From: Rhodococcus jostii NBRC 16295
GTDB lineage: Bacteria > Actinomycetota > Actinomycetes > Mycobacteriales > Mycobacteriaceae
DNA: 64,000 bases
Reading direction: 5' to 3'
NCBI RefSeq assembly: GCF_001894825.1
Contig: NZ_BCWY01000032.1
Location: forward strand, 1-64,000
Shown here piece after piece: positions 51,213 to 63,895 of this stretch. Within the stretch, counting starts at the first letter, position 1, and every line of letters starts with the position of its first letter. The translations under genes and the position numbers were made by a program. Under the pieces are notes generated by a model. The model saw nothing but the letters and a program-made list of their open reading frames with translations. It made no database searches and was not told the origin of the DNA.

Positions 51213-51297
51213 TAACCTGGTTTGTCCGGTTGGCAGCCGGAAGGCGCACCCGGAAGACCCGCACTCTCGAAAGGACCGGCCATCTCGGCCGACCTGT
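51213..51297 (+). promoter_or_regulatory. ftsH promoter and 5' UTR with SD-hairpin-AUG layout
   Basis: TAACCT (51213-51218) is a likely -10. In the roughly 73-nt leader, AAGGA (51271-51275) is 22 nt from ATG 51298, too far for normal use. Between them CGGCC-ATCTC-GGCCG (51277-51291) forms a hairpin that would shorten the spacing to about 7 nt. Folding may thus be needed for translation. Confidence 0.45.
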
Positions 51298-53568
<2,271 letters not shown>

Positions 53569-53595
53569 TCCGCCCGACACTAGGCTTGTTGCTTC

Positions 53596-53610
53596 GGGAC
53601 GATCGGTCCC
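53596..53610 (+). terminator. Small hairpin between ftsH and folE
   Basis: GGGAC-GATCG-GTCCC forms a 5-bp stem in the 61-nt gap, 7 nt before the folE Shine-Dalgarno. A TAGGCT -10-like element lies just before it at 53581-53586, so folE may have its own promoter and this hairpin its leader. Confidence 0.35.
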
Positions 53611-53629
53611 GGTACTGGAGGAGTTTCGG

Positions 53630-54247
53630 TTGTCGGTGAATCATCTCGGTAGTGAGCCCGTGGCACTCGAGACAGGCCGGGTGTTCGATCAGCCGCGTGC
53701 CGAGGCGGCGGTGCGCGAACTGCTGATCGCGATCGGTGAAGACCCGGATCGTCCCGGACTCCGGGATACGCCCTCCCGCGTGGCGCGGTCGTACCGCGAG
53801 GTCTTCGCGGGCCTCTACACCGACCCGGACACCGTGTTGAACACGACGTTCGACGAGGGGCACCAGGAGTTGGTGCTGGTGCGCGACATCCCGCTGTACT
53901 CCACCTGTGAGCATCATCTCGTGTCGTTCCACGGTGTCGCCCACGTCGGGTACATCCCCGGCAAGACGGGCAAGGTGACGGGGCTGTCGAAGCTGGCCCG
54001 CGTCGTCGACCTGTATGCCAAGCGTCCGCAGGTCCAGGAGCGTCTGACCAGCCAGATCGCCGATGCGGTGATGCGCAAGCTGGATCCGCGTGGCGCCATC
54101 GTGGTCATCGAGGCCGAGCACCTGTGCATGGCGATGCGGGGTATCCGCAAGCCCGGTGCGAGTACCACCACCTCAGCGGTGCGTGGGCTGCTCCAGTCCA
54201 GCGCGGCCTCACGTTCCGAGGCTCTGGACCTTATTCTGCGGAAGTGA
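53630..54247 (+). CDS. folE: GTP cyclohydrolase I
   Basis: First enzyme of folate synthesis, 205 aa, forming dihydroneopterin triphosphate from GTP. Zinc ligands are in YSTCEHH and [12 protein letters not shown] 53630 follows GGAGGAG by 6 nt and is preferred; GTG 53636 is possible. GTGA couples it to folP. Confidence 0.95.
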   Translation: MSVNHLGSEPVALETGRVFDQPRAEAAVRELLIAIGEDPDRPGLRDTPSRVARSYREVFAGLYTDPDTVLNTTFDEGHQELVLVRDIPLYSTCEHHLVSFHGVAHVGYIPGKTGKVTGLSKLARVVDLYAKRPQVQERLTSQIADAVMRKLDPRGAIVVIEAEHLCMAMRGIRKPGASTTTSAVRGLLQSSAASRSEALDLILRK

Positions 54248-55101
54248 CCGTGATCGAGCTGCCCTCGCCAGGCCGAACCGTGGTGATGGGTGTCCTGAAC
54301 GTCACCACCGATTCCTTTTCCGACGGTGGACGCTTCCTCGATCGGGACGCGGCGCTGCAGCGCGGTCTCGACCTGAAGCGTCTCGGCGTCGACATCGTCG
54401 ACGTCGGCGGCGAGTCCACCCGGCCGGGCGCGGCGCGGGTCGATCCCGACGTCGAGGCCGGGCGGGTCGCGCCGGTGATCGCTGACCTGGTGGCCGAGGG
54501 CATCTGCGTCAGTGTCGACACGATGCGGGCGTCCGTCGCGGAGGCCGCGATCGAGGCGGGCGCGTCGATCATCAACGACGTCGCCGGCGGTCGTGCGGAT
54601 GCGGCGATGGCCTCGGTCGTCGCGGACGCGGGGGTCCCGTGGATCCTGATGCACTGGCGTTCGGCGAGCGATTACGTGCACCGCGGCACCGCGGCCCATT
54701 ACGAAGACGTGGTCCGTGAGGTCCGGGACGAACTGATGACGCAGGTGGATCTGGCCGTGAAGGCGGGGGTGGACACTGCTTCGCTCGTGCTGGATCCGGG
54801 TCTCGGTTTCGCGAAGAACGCCGACCACAACTGGGCGCTGCTGAAGGCGCTGCCCGAGTTCAACGAGCTGGGTTTTCCCGTCCTGATCGGTGCTTCCCGC
54901 AAACGGTTCCTGGGTTCGCTGCTCGCCGACGCGGACGGTGAACCCCGACCACCGGCGGGCCGGGAGACCGCGACCGCGGTCGTGTCGGCGCTCGCCGCGA
55001 CGCACGGCGCGTGGGGAGTGCGCGTGCACGACGCGCAGGCTTCCCTCGACGCCATCGCGGTGGCCGAGGCCTGGGCAAAGGGTGCAGCCGGACGTGAATG
55101 A
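54244..55101 (+). CDS. folP: Dihydropteroate synthase
   Basis: Joins p-aminobenzoate to the pterin; 285 aa and the sulfonamide target. Family motifs [11 protein letters not shown] (about 17-27), [11 protein letters not shown] and [10 protein letters not shown] (near the C-terminus) are intact. GTG 54244 overlaps the folE stop; GTG 54250 is a close alternative. It overlaps folB by 8 nt. Confidence 0.95.
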   Translation: MTVIELPSPGRTVVMGVLNVTTDSFSDGGRFLDRDAALQRGLDLKRLGVDIVDVGGESTRPGAARVDPDVEAGRVAPVIADLVAEGICVSVDTMRASVAEAAIEAGASIINDVAGGRADAAMASVVADAGVPWILMHWRSASDYVHRGTAAHYEDVVREVRDELMTQVDLAVKAGVDTASLVLDPGLGFAKNADHNWALLKALPEFNELGFPVLIGASRKRFLGSLLADADGEPRPPAGRETATAVVSALAATHGAWGVRVHDAQASLDAIAVAEAWAKGAAGRE

Positions 55102-55456
55102 TCGAATCGAGTTGCGCGGCTTGAAGGTTCGTGGCAACCACGGTGTCTTCGAACACGAGAAGCGGGACGGTCAGGACTTCTTCGTCGACATCACCGTCTG
55201 GATCGACCTGGCTGCCGCGGCCGCGTCGGACGACCTCGCCGACACCCTGGACTACGGCGGGCTGGCCGAGCGCGCGGCCGCGATCGTCGCCGGGCCGTCG
55301 CGGGACCTCATCGAGACCGTGGCCGCGGAGATCGCGGACGGGGTGATGGCCGACCCTCGCGTCCGGAGCACCGAGGTGGTGTTGCACAAGCCGTCCGCGC
55401 CGATCCCGCTGACCTTCGCGGACGTGGCGGTGGTTGCGCACAGGTCGAGGCCATGA
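55094..55456 (+). CDS. folB: Dihydroneopterin aldolase
   Basis: Cleaves dihydroneopterin to hydroxymethyl-dihydropterin; 120 aa. The conserved start [20 protein letters not shown] and the C-terminal [12 protein letters not shown] are family marks. GTG 55094 lies inside the folP end and its stop overlaps folK (ATGA). Confidence 0.95.
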   Translation: MNDRIELRGLKVRGNHGVFEHEKRDGQDFFVDITVWIDLAAAAASDDLADTLDYGGLAERAAAIVAGPSRDLIETVAAEIADGVMADPRVRSTEVVLHKPSAPIPLTFADVAVVAHRSRP

Positions 55457-55965
55457 GCCGCGCGGTGTTGTCGATCGGGTCGAACGTCGGCGACAGCCTC
55501 GCCCATCTGCAGTCCGTCGTCGACGGGCTGGGTGATTCGGTCGTGGCCGTCTCCGCGGTGTATTCGACGGCGCCGTGGGGCGGCGTCGAGCAGCAGGACT
55601 TCCTCAATGCGGTCCTCGTGGTGGACGACTCCGCACTCGACGGCTACGGCTGGCTGCGGCGCGGGCAGGAACTCGAGACCGCCGCCGACCGGGTGCGCAC
55701 CGAGCGGTGGGGTCCGCGCACGCTCGACGTCGACGTCGTCACCTGCGGCGACGTCCGCAGCGACGACCCCGATCTGATCCTGCCGCACCCGCGTGCACAC
55801 GAACGCGCCTTCGTCCTGATTCCGTGGCTCGATGTCGACCCCGACGCCGTGCTACCCGTCGACGGGGCGAGCACCCGGGTGGACGCGCTGCTGGCGCTGC
55901 TGGACGAGGACGAACGGGCCGGTGTGCACCGGACGGAACTGGTTCTGAATCGGCGGTCGCGATGA
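55453..55965 (+). CDS. folK: Hydroxymethyldihydropterin pyrophosphokinase
   Basis: Activates the pterin for FolP; 170 aa. Visible marks are SIGSNVGD at the start, the aromatic loop [14 protein letters not shown], and [12 protein letters not shown] binding ATP/Mg. ATG 55453 overlaps folB; ATGA joins it to the DUF3180 gene. Confidence 0.95.
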   Translation: MSRAVLSIGSNVGDSLAHLQSVVDGLGDSVVAVSAVYSTAPWGGVEQQDFLNAVLVVDDSALDGYGWLRRGQELETAADRVRTERWGPRTLDVDVVTCGDVRSDDPDLILPHPRAHERAFVLIPWLDVDPDAVLPVDGASTRVDALLALLDEDERAGVHRTELVLNRRSR

Positions 55966-56453
55966 AACCGGAACCGACGGGCACGATGAAACCCACCCGC
56001 ATCTGGGATCTGCTGTTCCTGGCCGCACTCGCCGTCGCCGCCACCTGGATTCTGGTCCGCGTGTTCTACGGATCGTTTCCGCCCATTCCCGTGTACGCAG
56101 GGGCGTCGCTGTACCCGGTCGCGCTGATCGAGGTCGTTCTCGCGTTCATGGTGCGATCCCGGGTCCGCAATCATCAGGTGGGCGACGGCCCCCGTCAGCT
56201 GCACCCGATCACCGCCGCCAGAGTGGCTGCGCTGGCCAAGGCATCCGCGCTCGTCGGTGCCGCGACGGCCGGTGTGTGGGGCGGCTTCCTGCTGTACCTG
56301 CTTCCGCAGCGTTCCGTGCTCCGGGCCGCAGTCTCGGACAGTCCCGGAGCGTGGGTGGGTCTCGTCGCCGCATTGGCGCTCGTCGGCGCCGCGCTGTGGC
56401 TGGAACACTGCTGCCGCACCCCCGACGACCCCTCCGACGAGCCGGCACATTAG
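55962..56453 (+). CDS. DUF3180 membrane protein
   Basis: Protein of 163 aa with four hydrophobic helices (about 15-32, 44-60, 85-105, 122-142), the counterpart of M. tuberculosis Rv3605c, which follows folK there too. Function unknown; constant linkage to folate genes suggests a membrane role near that pathway. ATG 55962 overlaps folK; ATG 55986 is possible. Confidence 0.87.
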   Translation: MKPEPTGTMKPTRIWDLLFLAALAVAATWILVRVFYGSFPPIPVYAGASLYPVALIEVVLAFMVRSRVRNHQVGDGPRQLHPITAARVAALAKASALVGAATAGVWGGFLLYLLPQRSVLRAAVSDSPGAWVGLVAALALVGAALWLEHCCRTPDDPSDEPAH

Positions 56454-56509
56454 GGCATGAAAGATCGCCGCAGGTCCGATGGATGCGCGGCGCACCCTTG
56501 TGGGCCAAG

Positions 56510-56521
56510 TACCCTGGCACC
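56510..56521 (+). promoter_or_regulatory. -10 element, leaderless DUF6779 gene
   Basis: TACCCT (56510-56515) lies 6 nt before ATG 56522, the TANNNT spacing of leaderless actinobacterial transcripts. It breaks the fol operon from the downstream set. Confidence 0.45.
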
Positions 56522-57448
56522 ATGACGAATCCTGGTCGCCTCAAGTCTGCGCGCCGCAACAAGCGCAGCGCGAGCCAGATGATCGTTGCGGGGTTGCTGG
56601 CCCTCGCGGTGATCGCGTCCCTGTTCCTGATCTTCAGCGACAGCGTCCAACTCCTGAGAGTGGGCCTGGTGGCAGCACTCTGGGCTGCCACGGTCGGCGC
56701 CATCGCCATGACGAAGTACCGGCGCGAGTCGGCGCTCGACAAGGCGAAGGTCAACGATCTGCAGACCGTCTACGAGTTGCAGCTCGAGCGGGAGATCTCG
56801 GCGCGGCGCGAATACGAACTCACCGTGGAGAAGCGGGTACGCAGCGAGGTGCGCGCCGACGCCGAGGAACTCGCCGCGCTGCGTGCCGAGCTCTCCTCGC
56901 TCCGCAAGAATCTCGAGGCCCTGTTCGACGGCGCGATGCCGACCGAACGGATCGCGCTGCGTGCGGATTCGACGCGCGTGCAGGAACTCGCCGGCGGCTC
57001 GTACAGCAGCTATCAGCCTGCCGCGTCCGGCCTGTACATCCCGGGTGCGGGTCACGCCGCCGGGGCCGGGCATCAGAGCGGTGCGGCCCAGCAGGCGCAA
57101 CCGCTCGCGAATCCGGACGACGATCCGGTCACCGCCGAGACGTCGATCGTGGAGCCCGTCGACGCCGGCCGTGCCGAACCCGAGATCGAGGTCGAGCCGG
57201 AACCGGAGCCCGTCGCCGAGGTGGTGCCCGAACGCGCGCCGAAGCCCGAACCCGAGATCGAGGTCGAGGTCGAGCCCGAGCTGGAACCGGAACCCGAGGG
57301 GCGCCGGGGACGCCGACGGGCGTCCGAGGACGAAGAACCGTCCGGCGCGCACTCGAACGGGCTGTCCGTCGCCGAGATCATGGCCAACATGCAGTCGGCG
57401 TCGGGGTCCGGCCAGGGCTCCGGCGGCCGGCGGCGCCGCGCCGAATAG
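56522..57448 (+). CDS. DUF6779-like membrane protein (Rv3604c counterpart)
   Basis: Protein of 308 aa: a basic N-terminus, two helices (about 20-37 and 45-62), a helical coiled segment (about 75-135), then a long acidic region of Pro-Glu/Val-Glu repeats (EIEVEPEPEPVAEVVPE) and a basic Arg-rich end. Position and layout match M. tuberculosis Rv3604c. Function unknown. Confidence 0.75.
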   Translation: MTNPGRLKSARRNKRSASQMIVAGLLALAVIASLFLIFSDSVQLLRVGLVAALWAATVGAIAMTKYRRESALDKAKVNDLQTVYELQLEREISARREYELTVEKRVRSEVRADAEELAALRAELSSLRKNLEALFDGAMPTERIALRADSTRVQELAGGSYSSYQPAASGLYIPGAGHAAGAGHQSGAAQQAQPLANPDDDPVTAETSIVEPVDAGRAEPEIEVEPEPEPVAEVVPERAPKPEPEIEVEVEPELEPEPEGRRGRRRASEDEEPSGAHSNGLSVAEIMANMQSASGSGQGSGGRRRRAE

Positions 57449-57592
57449 GGCCGGACGCGCCCGGGACAACCCGCACGGTGTGAGGCATATATCACTCCGC
57501 CGGCGCATGGCGGGGTGAGCTCGACCCGGGCTATCCTCGCCTGGAACGTCTGGTACCCGCCGAGCGGGACTGGAACGAACGAGAGGACGAAG

Positions 57593-58519
57593 GTGACCTC
57601 TTTCGGGATCACTAATGGCCCTGCGCCTGCGCGATTGACGGTAGGAATCGTCTCCGCCGGCCGGGTCGGTACAGCTATCGGTGCCGCGTTGGAGCGGGCA
57701 GGTCACGTGGTCGTCGCCTGCTCGGCTGTCTCCGACACGTCACGTCACCGGGCACGCACCCGGCTCCCCGAGACCGAGGTCCTGCCGGTGGCGGAGGTCG
57801 CGGCCCGCTCCGAACTGCTCATTCTCGCCGTCCCCGACGCCGAACTGCCGTCACTGATCGCGGGGCTGGCCTCCACCCGCGCGGTGCCGAACCGCGCCAT
57901 CGTGGCCCACACGTCCGGCGCGAACGGCATCGGGATCCTCGATCCCCTCACCGAGCAGGGCATCGTGCCGCTCGCGATCCACCCGGCAATGACGTTCACC
58001 GGGCACGACGAGGACACCGTGCGTCTCGCATCGGCGTGTTTCGGCGTCACCGCCGCCGACGACATCGGCTACGCGATCGGGCAGTCGCTGGTCCTCGAGA
58101 TCGGCGGGGAACCCGTCCGGGTCCGCGAGGACATGCGGCCGCTGTACCACGCCGCTCTCGCCCACGGCAGCAATCATCTCGTGACGCTCGTCGTCGACGC
58201 CGTTGCCGCTCTGCGGGTCGCGCTCGAAGGCCAGGAACTGCTCGGTCAGGAACTGATCGGCGACGAGCCCAACGGTCTAGCCGAACGTGTTCTCCAGCCG
58301 CTGCTCTCGGCGGCACTCGACAACGCCCTGCGGCGCGGGCCAGCCGCGCTCACCGGACCCGTCGCGCGGGGCGACTCCGAGGCGGTGGCCACCCACCTGC
58401 GGGTTCTCGAGGAAGTCGATCCGCAGATCGCGGCCGGCTACCGCGCCCTCTCGCTGAGGTCGGCGCAACGCGCCGGCGCGTCAACCGAACTGCTCGACAT
58501 CCTGGAAGACCGGAGGTGA
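57593..58519 (+). CDS. Rossmann-like/DUF2520 domain oxidoreductase-like protein
   Basis: Protein of 308 aa with an N-terminal Rossmann fold ([21 protein letters not shown], about 17-37) and a C-terminal DUF2520 helical domain, related to ProC/HIBADH-type dehydrogenases. It matches Rv3603c and always sits before panC. A role in pantothenate supply (ketopantoate reduction) has been proposed for this class but is not proven here. GTG 57593 follows AGAGGAC. Confidence 0.8.
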   Translation: MTSFGITNGPAPARLTVGIVSAGRVGTAIGAALERAGHVVVACSAVSDTSRHRARTRLPETEVLPVAEVAARSELLILAVPDAELPSLIAGLASTRAVPNRAIVAHTSGANGIGILDPLTEQGIVPLAIHPAMTFTGHDEDTVRLASACFGVTAADDIGYAIGQSLVLEIGGEPVRVREDMRPLYHAALAHGSNHLVTLVVDAVAALRVALEGQELLGQELIGDEPNGLAERVLQPLLSAALDNALRRGPAALTGPVARGDSEAVATHLRVLEEVDPQIAAGYRALSLRSAQRAGASTELLDILEDRR

Positions 58520-58524
58520 GTTCC

Positions 58525-59460
58525 GTGAGCGATCTGCAAGGCGGATACAAGCGCGGCGAACTGACCGTGCACCACGACCCGCAGATTCTGACGCGGGTCT
58601 CGAAGGCGCTGCGCGGTGTCGGCCGTCAGGTCGCGCTCGTGCCGACGATGGGTGCCCTGCACACGGGCCACCTGGAGCTGGTCCGTCAGGCCAAGCTCAC
58701 CGGCGCGGTGGTGATCGTCTCGATCTTCGTCAACCCGTTGCAGTTCGGTGCGGGCGAGGACCTCGACGCCTACCCGCGCACCCTGGACGCCGACCTCGAC
58801 CTGCTACGTGAGGCCGGAGTCGAGCTGGCGTTCATTCCCACCGCGGCCACCATGTACCCGGCGGGCCCGCGGACGACGATCCATCCCGGACCGCTCGGCG
58901 CCGAACTCGAGGGCGCGTCCAGGCCGACGCACTTCGCCGGCATGCTGACCGTGGTCGCCAAGCTGCTGCAGATCGCCGCGCCGCACGTCGCGTACTTCGG
59001 TGAGAAGGACTACCAGCAGCTGACGCTGATCCGGCAGATGGTGACCGACCTGAACTTCGACGTCCGGATCTTCGGTGTGCCCACCGTCCGTGAGCACGAC
59101 GGACTCGCGCTGTCCTCGCGGAACCGCTACCTCGACGAGGCGCAGCGGAACGCGGCGACATCGCTGTCCGCGGCACTGATCGCGGGGGCGCACGCCGCCG
59201 CCGGCGGCGCCGAGGCGATCCTGGCCACCGCGCGCGAGGTGCTGGCGTCGACGCCGGAGGTCGACGTCGACTACCTCGAAGTGCGGGGCGTCGATCTCGG
59301 CCCCGCCCCCGAGCGGGGCGACGGCCGGCTGCTCGTCGCCGCCCGGGTCGGGACCACCCGCTTGATCGACAACGTCGGTGTCGCCGTCGGCACCGGATTC
59401 CTGGAACGTGACACCGAGGCGTCGGACGCGTCGGCGACAGACGAACTTCTTTCCCGCTAG
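58525..59460 (+). CDS. panC: Pantothenate synthetase
   Basis: Joins pantoate and beta-alanine using ATP; 311 aa. The HIGH-like motif is in [10 protein letters not shown], with [12 protein letters not shown] and [10 protein letters not shown] further on. GTG 58525 is chosen because GGAGG ends 8 nt before it; GTG 58516, which overlaps the previous stop, is too close to that site. Confidence 0.94.
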   Translation: MSDLQGGYKRGELTVHHDPQILTRVSKALRGVGRQVALVPTMGALHTGHLELVRQAKLTGAVVIVSIFVNPLQFGAGEDLDAYPRTLDADLDLLREAGVELAFIPTAATMYPAGPRTTIHPGPLGAELEGASRPTHFAGMLTVVAKLLQIAAPHVAYFGEKDYQQLTLIRQMVTDLNFDVRIFGVPTVREHDGLALSSRNRYLDEAQRNAATSLSAALIAGAHAAAGGAEAILATAREVLASTPEVDVDYLEVRGVDLGPAPERGDGRLLVAARVGTTRLIDNVGVAVGTGFLERDTEASDASATDELLSR

Positions 59461-59478
59461 AAGAGTAAGGACCGGAAC

Positions 59479-59925
59479 ATGTTTCGCACAATGATGAAGT
59501 CGAAGATCCATCGCGCCACCGTCACGCACGCCGACCTGCACTACGTGGGTTCAGTGACGGTCGACCAGGATCTGATGGACGCCGCCGACCTTCTCGAGGG
59601 CGAGCAGGTGTGCATCGTCGACATCGACAACGGCGCGCGGCTCGAGACATACGTCATCGCCGGCGAGCGGGGGAGCGGCGTCATCGGAATCAACGGCGCG
59701 GCTGCGCATCTCGTCAAGCCCGGCGACCTCGTCATCCTCATCGCCTACGGCGTCATGAACGAGCAGGAGGTGCGCGACTACGAGCCGCGTGTCGTGTTCG
59801 TCGACGCCGCCAACAAGCCGGTCGAACTCGGCGCCGACCCGGCCCACGCTCCGGAGGGCTCCGGTCTGATCACCCCGCGCATGCTGTCGACGCTCGACGC
59901 CGAGCGCGAATCCAGCCTGGTGTAA
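59479..59925 (+). CDS. panD: Aspartate 1-decarboxylase proenzyme
   Basis: Makes beta-alanine for panC; 148 aa. Self-cleavage occurs at Gly24-Ser25 (YVGSVTVD) to give the pyruvoyl group. The proton-donor Tyr and Lys9 are in place. ATG 59479 lies 18 nt after panC, with AAGGACCGG upstream. Confidence 0.95.
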   Translation: MFRTMMKSKIHRATVTHADLHYVGSVTVDQDLMDAADLLEGEQVCIVDIDNGARLETYVIAGERGSGVIGINGAAAHLVKPGDLVILIAYGVMNEQEVRDYEPRVVFVDAANKPVELGADPAHAPEGSGLITPRMLSTLDAERESSLV

Positions 59926-59928
59926 TCC

Positions 59929-60744
59929 ATGCTCCTCACCGTCGACGTCCGGAACACCAACATTGTTCTCGGACTGTTCACCGGTACCGGTGAACACTCG
60001 AAGTTGGTGCAGGACTGGCGGATGCGCACCGACGCGAGGATGACGGCCGATGAGCTGGCCCTCATCTTCCGGGGTCTTCTGGGCAGGCACACCGATCAGA
60101 TCACCGGTGTGTCCGCGTTGTCGACGGTGCCGTCGGTGCTGCGGGAGATCCGCGTGATGCTCACGCGGTACTGGGGACACGTGCCGCACGTGCTGGTGGA
60201 ACCCGGGGTGCGAACCGGTGTTCCGCTGCTCGTCGACAACCCCAAGGAGGTGGGCGCAGACCGGATCGTGAACAGTCTTGCGGCGCATCACCTCTACGAC
60301 GCACCGTGCATCGTCGTCGACTTCGGGACGTCCACGTGCGTCGACGTCGTGTCCGCGAAGGGCGAGTTCCTCGGTGGCGCGATCGCGCCCGGCCTCGAAA
60401 TCTCGTCCGACGCTCTCGCGTCGCAGTCGGCGGCGTTGCGCAAGGTCGAACTGGTGCGGCCCCGATCCGTCGTCGGCAAGAACACCGTCGAGTGCATGCA
60501 GTCGGGTGCGGTGTTCGGATTCGCCGGACTCGTCGACGGGCTGGTGCGTCGCGTGCGCAAGGAACTGCCCGCATTCTCCGGTTCCGACGTGGTGGTGATC
60601 GCGACCGGTGACCGTGCGCCGCTGATCATGCCCGAGACGGAGACCGTGGACGAGCACGAGCCGGACCTCACGCTGGAAGGGCTGCGCCTCGTGTACGAGC
60701 GGAATCAGGCTCGTCGAGGGGCTCGCCGCAGCCCGCTCGAGTGA
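59929..60744 (+). CDS. coaX: Type III pantothenate kinase
   Basis: First step of CoA synthesis from pantothenate; 271 aa. The ASKHA phosphate motif ([17 protein letters not shown]), the [13 protein letters not shown] segment and [11 protein letters not shown] are typical. It follows panD by 3 nt, completing a pantothenate-to-CoA operon. Confidence 0.94.
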   Translation: MLLTVDVRNTNIVLGLFTGTGEHSKLVQDWRMRTDARMTADELALIFRGLLGRHTDQITGVSALSTVPSVLREIRVMLTRYWGHVPHVLVEPGVRTGVPLLVDNPKEVGADRIVNSLAAHHLYDAPCIVVDFGTSTCVDVVSAKGEFLGGAIAPGLEISSDALASQSAALRKVELVRPRSVVGKNTVECMQSGAVFGFAGLVDGLVRRVRKELPAFSGSDVVVIATGDRAPLIMPETETVDEHEPDLTLEGLRLVYERNQARRGARRSPLE

Positions 60745-60775
60745 CGGGTTCCCTCTTCGCAGAAGTTATGTCAGA

Positions 60776-60826
60776 ATGGTCCCCGTGAATCTCTGCACGA
60801 GTGCTCAGGAGTGTTGTCGAGGCTGA
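60776..60826 (+). CDS. Cysteine leader peptide before cysteine dioxygenase
   Basis: A 16-codon ORF encodes MVPVNLCTSAQECCRG with adjacent Cys-Cys codons near the end, like the cysteine-responsive leader ORFs of mycobacteria. The stop is 40 nt before the dioxygenase start. GCAGAAG lies upstream. Its place before a cysteine-degrading gene supports real function; expression is inferred. Confidence 0.6.
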   Translation: MVPVNLCTSAQECCRG

Positions 60827-60866
60827 ACGCTGCCTTGACCAATTCACACTTCTGGGAGTCTCTCTC

Positions 60867-61400
60867 GTGCTCGCAACATATTCTTCTGCATCTGTACCCA
60901 CCCGTCTCCGCCCGGCTGACCTGCTGCGCATCACCGATCAGGGTGCGTCCGAGGTCCTCGACGGCCGCCACGACGTCCTGCTTCCGCAGAGCTGGCCCAC
61001 CGACGAACGCTGGTCGACCCGCCTCTACTCGGACGACGACGTCGACGTGTGGTTGATCAGCTGGGTTCCCGACCGGAACACCGAATTGCACGACCACGCA
61101 GGCTCTTTCGGCGCGCTCACGGTCCTCAGCGGCGCGTTGTCCGAGTTCCGTTGGGCGGGTGACCAACTACGTCACCGCACCCTCGAGGCCGGCGATCAGG
61201 CCTCCTTCCCGCTCGGCTGGGTTCACGACGTGGTGCGGGCGCCGGACGCACCCGGGGCGGGGGTGGTGACGCCCACGTTGAGCGTGCACGCCTACTCGCC
61301 GCCGTTGTCGGCGATGTCCTATTACGAGGTCACCGATCACGGCACCCTGCGCCGTACCCGTACCGAGCTCACCGATCTCCCCGAGGGCGGTTCGAAGTGA
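60867..61400 (+). CDS. Cysteine dioxygenase (type I)
   Basis: Cupin iron enzyme of 177 aa oxidising cysteine to cysteine sulfinate. The 3-His site is His75 and His77 (ELHDHAGSFGAL) and His120 (GWVHDVV). GTG 60867 follows GGGAG; the frame is open further upstream but that would overlap the leader peptide region. GTGA couples it to a rhodanese gene, and a cysteine leader ORF precedes it. The pair would clear excess cysteine sulfur. Confidence 0.88.
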   Translation: MLATYSSASVPTRLRPADLLRITDQGASEVLDGRHDVLLPQSWPTDERWSTRLYSDDDVDVWLISWVPDRNTELHDHAGSFGALTVLSGALSEFRWAGDQLRHRTLEAGDQASFPLGWVHDVVRAPDAPGAGVVTPTLSVHAYSPPLSAMSYYEVTDHGTLRRTRTELTDLPEGGSK

Positions 61401-61819
61401 ACATCGACCAGATGCTCGAAGAGGCCCGCACCCGCATCGACCGCATGTACGCGTTCGAACTGCCCGAGGCGGTGGCGCGCGGCGCGATCGTCGTGGACAT
61501 CCGGCCGCAGGCGCAGCGGGCTGTCGAGGGGACGTTGCCCGGTGCGCTCGCCATCGAACGCAACGTTCTCGAGTGGCGGTGCGATCCCACCAGCTCGGCA
61601 CACCTGGCGCTGGCGGTGGACCACGACGTCGAGTGGATCATCGTGTGCTCCGAGGGCTACACCTCGAGCCTCGCCGCGGCGGCACTGCAGCAGCTGGGGC
61701 TGCACAAGGCGACCGATCTGGTCGGCGGGTACAAGGCGATCAAGGCGGCGGGGTTGCTGGGGTCGCTCATCGCGACGCAGCACTGCGCGCGGGAGCTGGC
61801 CACCGTCTCGGCTCACTGA
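61397..61819 (+). CDS. Rhodanese-like sulfurtransferase
   Basis: Single rhodanese domain of 140 aa. The active-site Cys84 lies in IVCSEGYTSS. Such proteins carry persulfide sulfur. GTG 61397 overlaps the dioxygenase stop (GTGA), so the two act in one sulfur pathway. The stop lies within a short duplication. Confidence 0.85.
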   Translation: MNIDQMLEEARTRIDRMYAFELPEAVARGAIVVDIRPQAQRAVEGTLPGALAIERNVLEWRCDPTSSAHLALAVDHDVEWIIVCSEGYTSSLAAAALQQLGLHKATDLVGGYKAIKAAGLLGSLIATQHCARELATVSAH

Positions 61820-61853
61820 CGGCGAGCCGTCTCGGCTCACTGACCTCACTGAC
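61803..61853. repeat. Short duplication at the rhodanese 3' end
   Basis: An 18-bp unit (CCGTCTCGGCTCACTGAC) occurs at 61803-61820 and 61827-61844, followed by a 9-bp part copy at 61845-61853. The first copy includes the gene's stop codon. GGCTC/GAGCC pairs within it can form small hairpins. Confidence 0.75.
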
Positions 61854-61883
61854 CTCTGAATAGGGGGACGCGGGGCTGTCGAT

Positions 61884-61897
61884 TAGGCTGGTGACCC
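61884..61897 (+). promoter_or_regulatory. -10 element, leaderless lysS
   Basis: TAGGCT (61884-61889) lies 8 nt before GTG 61898 and predicts a transcript starting at or within two bases of the codon. Confidence 0.45.
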
Positions 61898-63406
61898 GTG
61901 AGTGAAGTAGCAGCCCAGCCAGTTGACGACACCCCCGAGCAACTTCGGATCCGCCAGGAGAAGCGTGAGCGGATCCTCGCGGAGGGACGCGAGGCGTACC
62001 CGGTGTCGGTGGCGCGTACCCACTCGCTGGCGGAGATCCGGGCCAAGTACCCGGAACTCGAGCCCGACACGGCCACCGGTGACCAGGTCGGTGTCGTCGG
62101 CCGGGTGATCTTCGTGCGGAACACGGGCAAGTTGTGCTTCGCGACGCTGCAGGAAGGCGACGGCACCCAGCTGCAGGCGATGATCAGTCTCGCCGCGGTG
62201 GGTGAGGATGCGCTCGCGTCGTGGAAGGCGGATGTCGATCTCGGCGACTTCGTGTTCGTGCACGGTGAGGTGATCAGCTCTCGCCGCGGCGAGCTGAGCG
62301 TGATGGCCGATTCGTGGCAGATCGCGTCCAAGTCGCTGCGGCCCCTCCCCGTTGCGCACAAGGAGATGAACGAGGAGTCCCGGGTCCGGCAGCGCTACGC
62401 CGATCTGATCGTGCGCGCCGAGGCGCGCGAGAATGCGCGTAAGCGTGTGGCGGTGGTTCGCGAACTCCGGAACGCGCTCGAGCGCCGCGGGTTCCTCGAG
62501 GTCGAGACACCGATGCTGCAGACACTGCACGGTGGTGCCGCCGCGCGGCCGTTCGTCACCCATTCCAATGCGCTCGACATCGATCTCTACCTGCGAATCG
62601 CACCGGAGTTGTTCCTCAAGCGGTGCGTCGTCGGCGGTATCGAGAAGGTGTTCGAGATCAACCGGAATTTCCGCAACGAGGGTGTCGATTCGACGCATTC
62701 GCCGGAATTCGCGATGCTCGAGACGTACGAGGCATACGGCACGTACGACGATTCGGCTGTCATGATTCGCGAACTCGTACAGGAGGTGGCGCAGGCTGCT
62801 TTCGGTTCTCAGGTCGTCACTCTCGCGGACGGTACCGAATACGACCTCAGCGGTGAATGGAAGACCCTCGAGATGTATCCGTCGCTGTCGCAGGCGATCG
62901 GTGTCGAGGTGACCCCGGATACGACGGTCGAGGAATTGCTGGCTCTCGCCGAGAAGGTGGGCCTCGAGGTTCCCAAGGGCAAGGGTTACGGGCACGGGAA
63001 GCTCGTCGAGGAACTGTGGGAACACCAGTGCGGCGACCAGTTGTTCGAGCCGACGTTCGTCCGTGACTTCCCGGTCGAGACGTCTCCGCTGACCCGAGAC
63101 CACCGCAGCAAGGCGGGGGTCACCGAGAAGTGGGATCTGTACATCCGCGGATTCGAGTTGGCCACGGGCTATTCGGAATTGGTGGACCCGGTCATCCAGC
63201 GTGAGCGGTTCGTCGATCAGGCGCGTCTCGCGTCGGCCGGAGACGACGAGGCGATGGTTCTGGACGAAGAATTCCTCGCCGCAATGGAGCAGGGAATGCC
63301 GCCGACCACCGGTACCGGAATGGGAATCGATCGTCTGCTCATGGCTTTGACGGGTTTGGGAATCCGGGAAACAATCCTCTTTCCCATTGTTCGTCCTTCT
63401 CGTTGA
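61898..63406 (+). CDS. lysS: Lysyl-tRNA synthetase (class II)
   Basis: Charges tRNA(Lys); 502 aa. An N-terminal OB anticodon-binding domain (about 60-165) precedes the class II catalytic core with motif 2 ([20 protein letters not shown]) and motif 3 ([15 protein letters not shown]). GTG 61898 is probably leaderless. The order coaX, lysS, lsr2 is that of mycobacteria. Confidence 0.95.
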   Translation: MSEVAAQPVDDTPEQLRIRQEKRERILAEGREAYPVSVARTHSLAEIRAKYPELEPDTATGDQVGVVGRVIFVRNTGKLCFATLQEGDGTQLQAMISLAAVGEDALASWKADVDLGDFVFVHGEVISSRRGELSVMADSWQIASKSLRPLPVAHKEMNEESRVRQRYADLIVRAEARENARKRVAVVRELRNALERRGFLEVETPMLQTLHGGAAARPFVTHSNALDIDLYLRIAPELFLKRCVVGGIEKVFEINRNFRNEGVDSTHSPEFAMLETYEAYGTYDDSAVMIRELVQEVAQAAFGSQVVTLADGTEYDLSGEWKTLEMYPSLSQAIGVEVTPDTTVEELLALAEKVGLEVPKGKGYGHGKLVEELWEHQCGDQLFEPTFVRDFPVETSPLTRDHRSKAGVTEKWDLYIRGFELATGYSELVDPVIQRERFVDQARLASAGDDEAMVLDEEFLAAMEQGMPPTTGTGMGIDRLLMALTGLGIRETILFPIVRPSR

Positions 63407-63474
63407 TTCACCAGGGTGAATTCGCGCGGATAAATTCGATTCATTCCTCGTATTCCTATTCGGAAGAACCGGGG

Positions 63475-63480
63475 TATGGT
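63475..63480 (+). promoter_or_regulatory. -10 element of lsr2
   Basis: TATGGT lies about 65 nt before ATG 63545 in an A+T-rich gap. The leader ends with GAGAGGAA before the start codon. No clear -35 is seen. Confidence 0.4.
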
Positions 63481-63544
63481 TACCTCCGGGTCGTAGCTCA
63501 CGTTGACGATGAGACGTCGCTTCATTCGAGAGGAATTCCATCCC

Positions 63545-63895
63545 ATGGCTAAGAAGGTCACTGTCACCTTGATCGACGATGTCGATCAAGAGGCGTCTGC
63601 CGACGAGACGGTCGAGTTCGGACTCGACGGTGTTCAGTACGAGATCGACCTTTCTTCGGACAATGCGGCGAAATTGCGCGAGCAGCTCGACGTGTGGGTT
63701 TCCCACGCCCGCAAGGTGAGCTCGCGCAAGCGCGGCAAGGCGGTGGCGGCTCCTGCGGCCACCAAGTCCCGAGTTTCGGTCGATCGTGAGCAGAGTGCCG
63801 CGATCCGTGAATGGGCGCGCAAGAACAACAAAAAGGTTTCTGCCCGCGGACGTATCTCCGCCGAAATTATCGACGCCTACAACAAGGCGAACTGA
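63545..63895 (+). CDS. lsr2: Lsr2 nucleoid-associated protein
   Basis: H-NS-like silencer of A+T-rich, acquired DNA; 116 aa. An N-terminal oligomerisation domain ([20 protein letters not shown]) is joined by a basic linker to the DNA-binding domain with the minor-groove Arg-Gly-Arg at 101-103. ATG 63545 is the conserved start. Confidence 0.95.
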   Translation: MAKKVTVTLIDDVDQEASADETVEFGLDGVQYEIDLSSDNAAKLREQLDVWVSHARKVSSRKRGKAVAAPAATKSRVSVDREQSAAIREWARKNNKKVSARGRISAEIIDAYNKAN

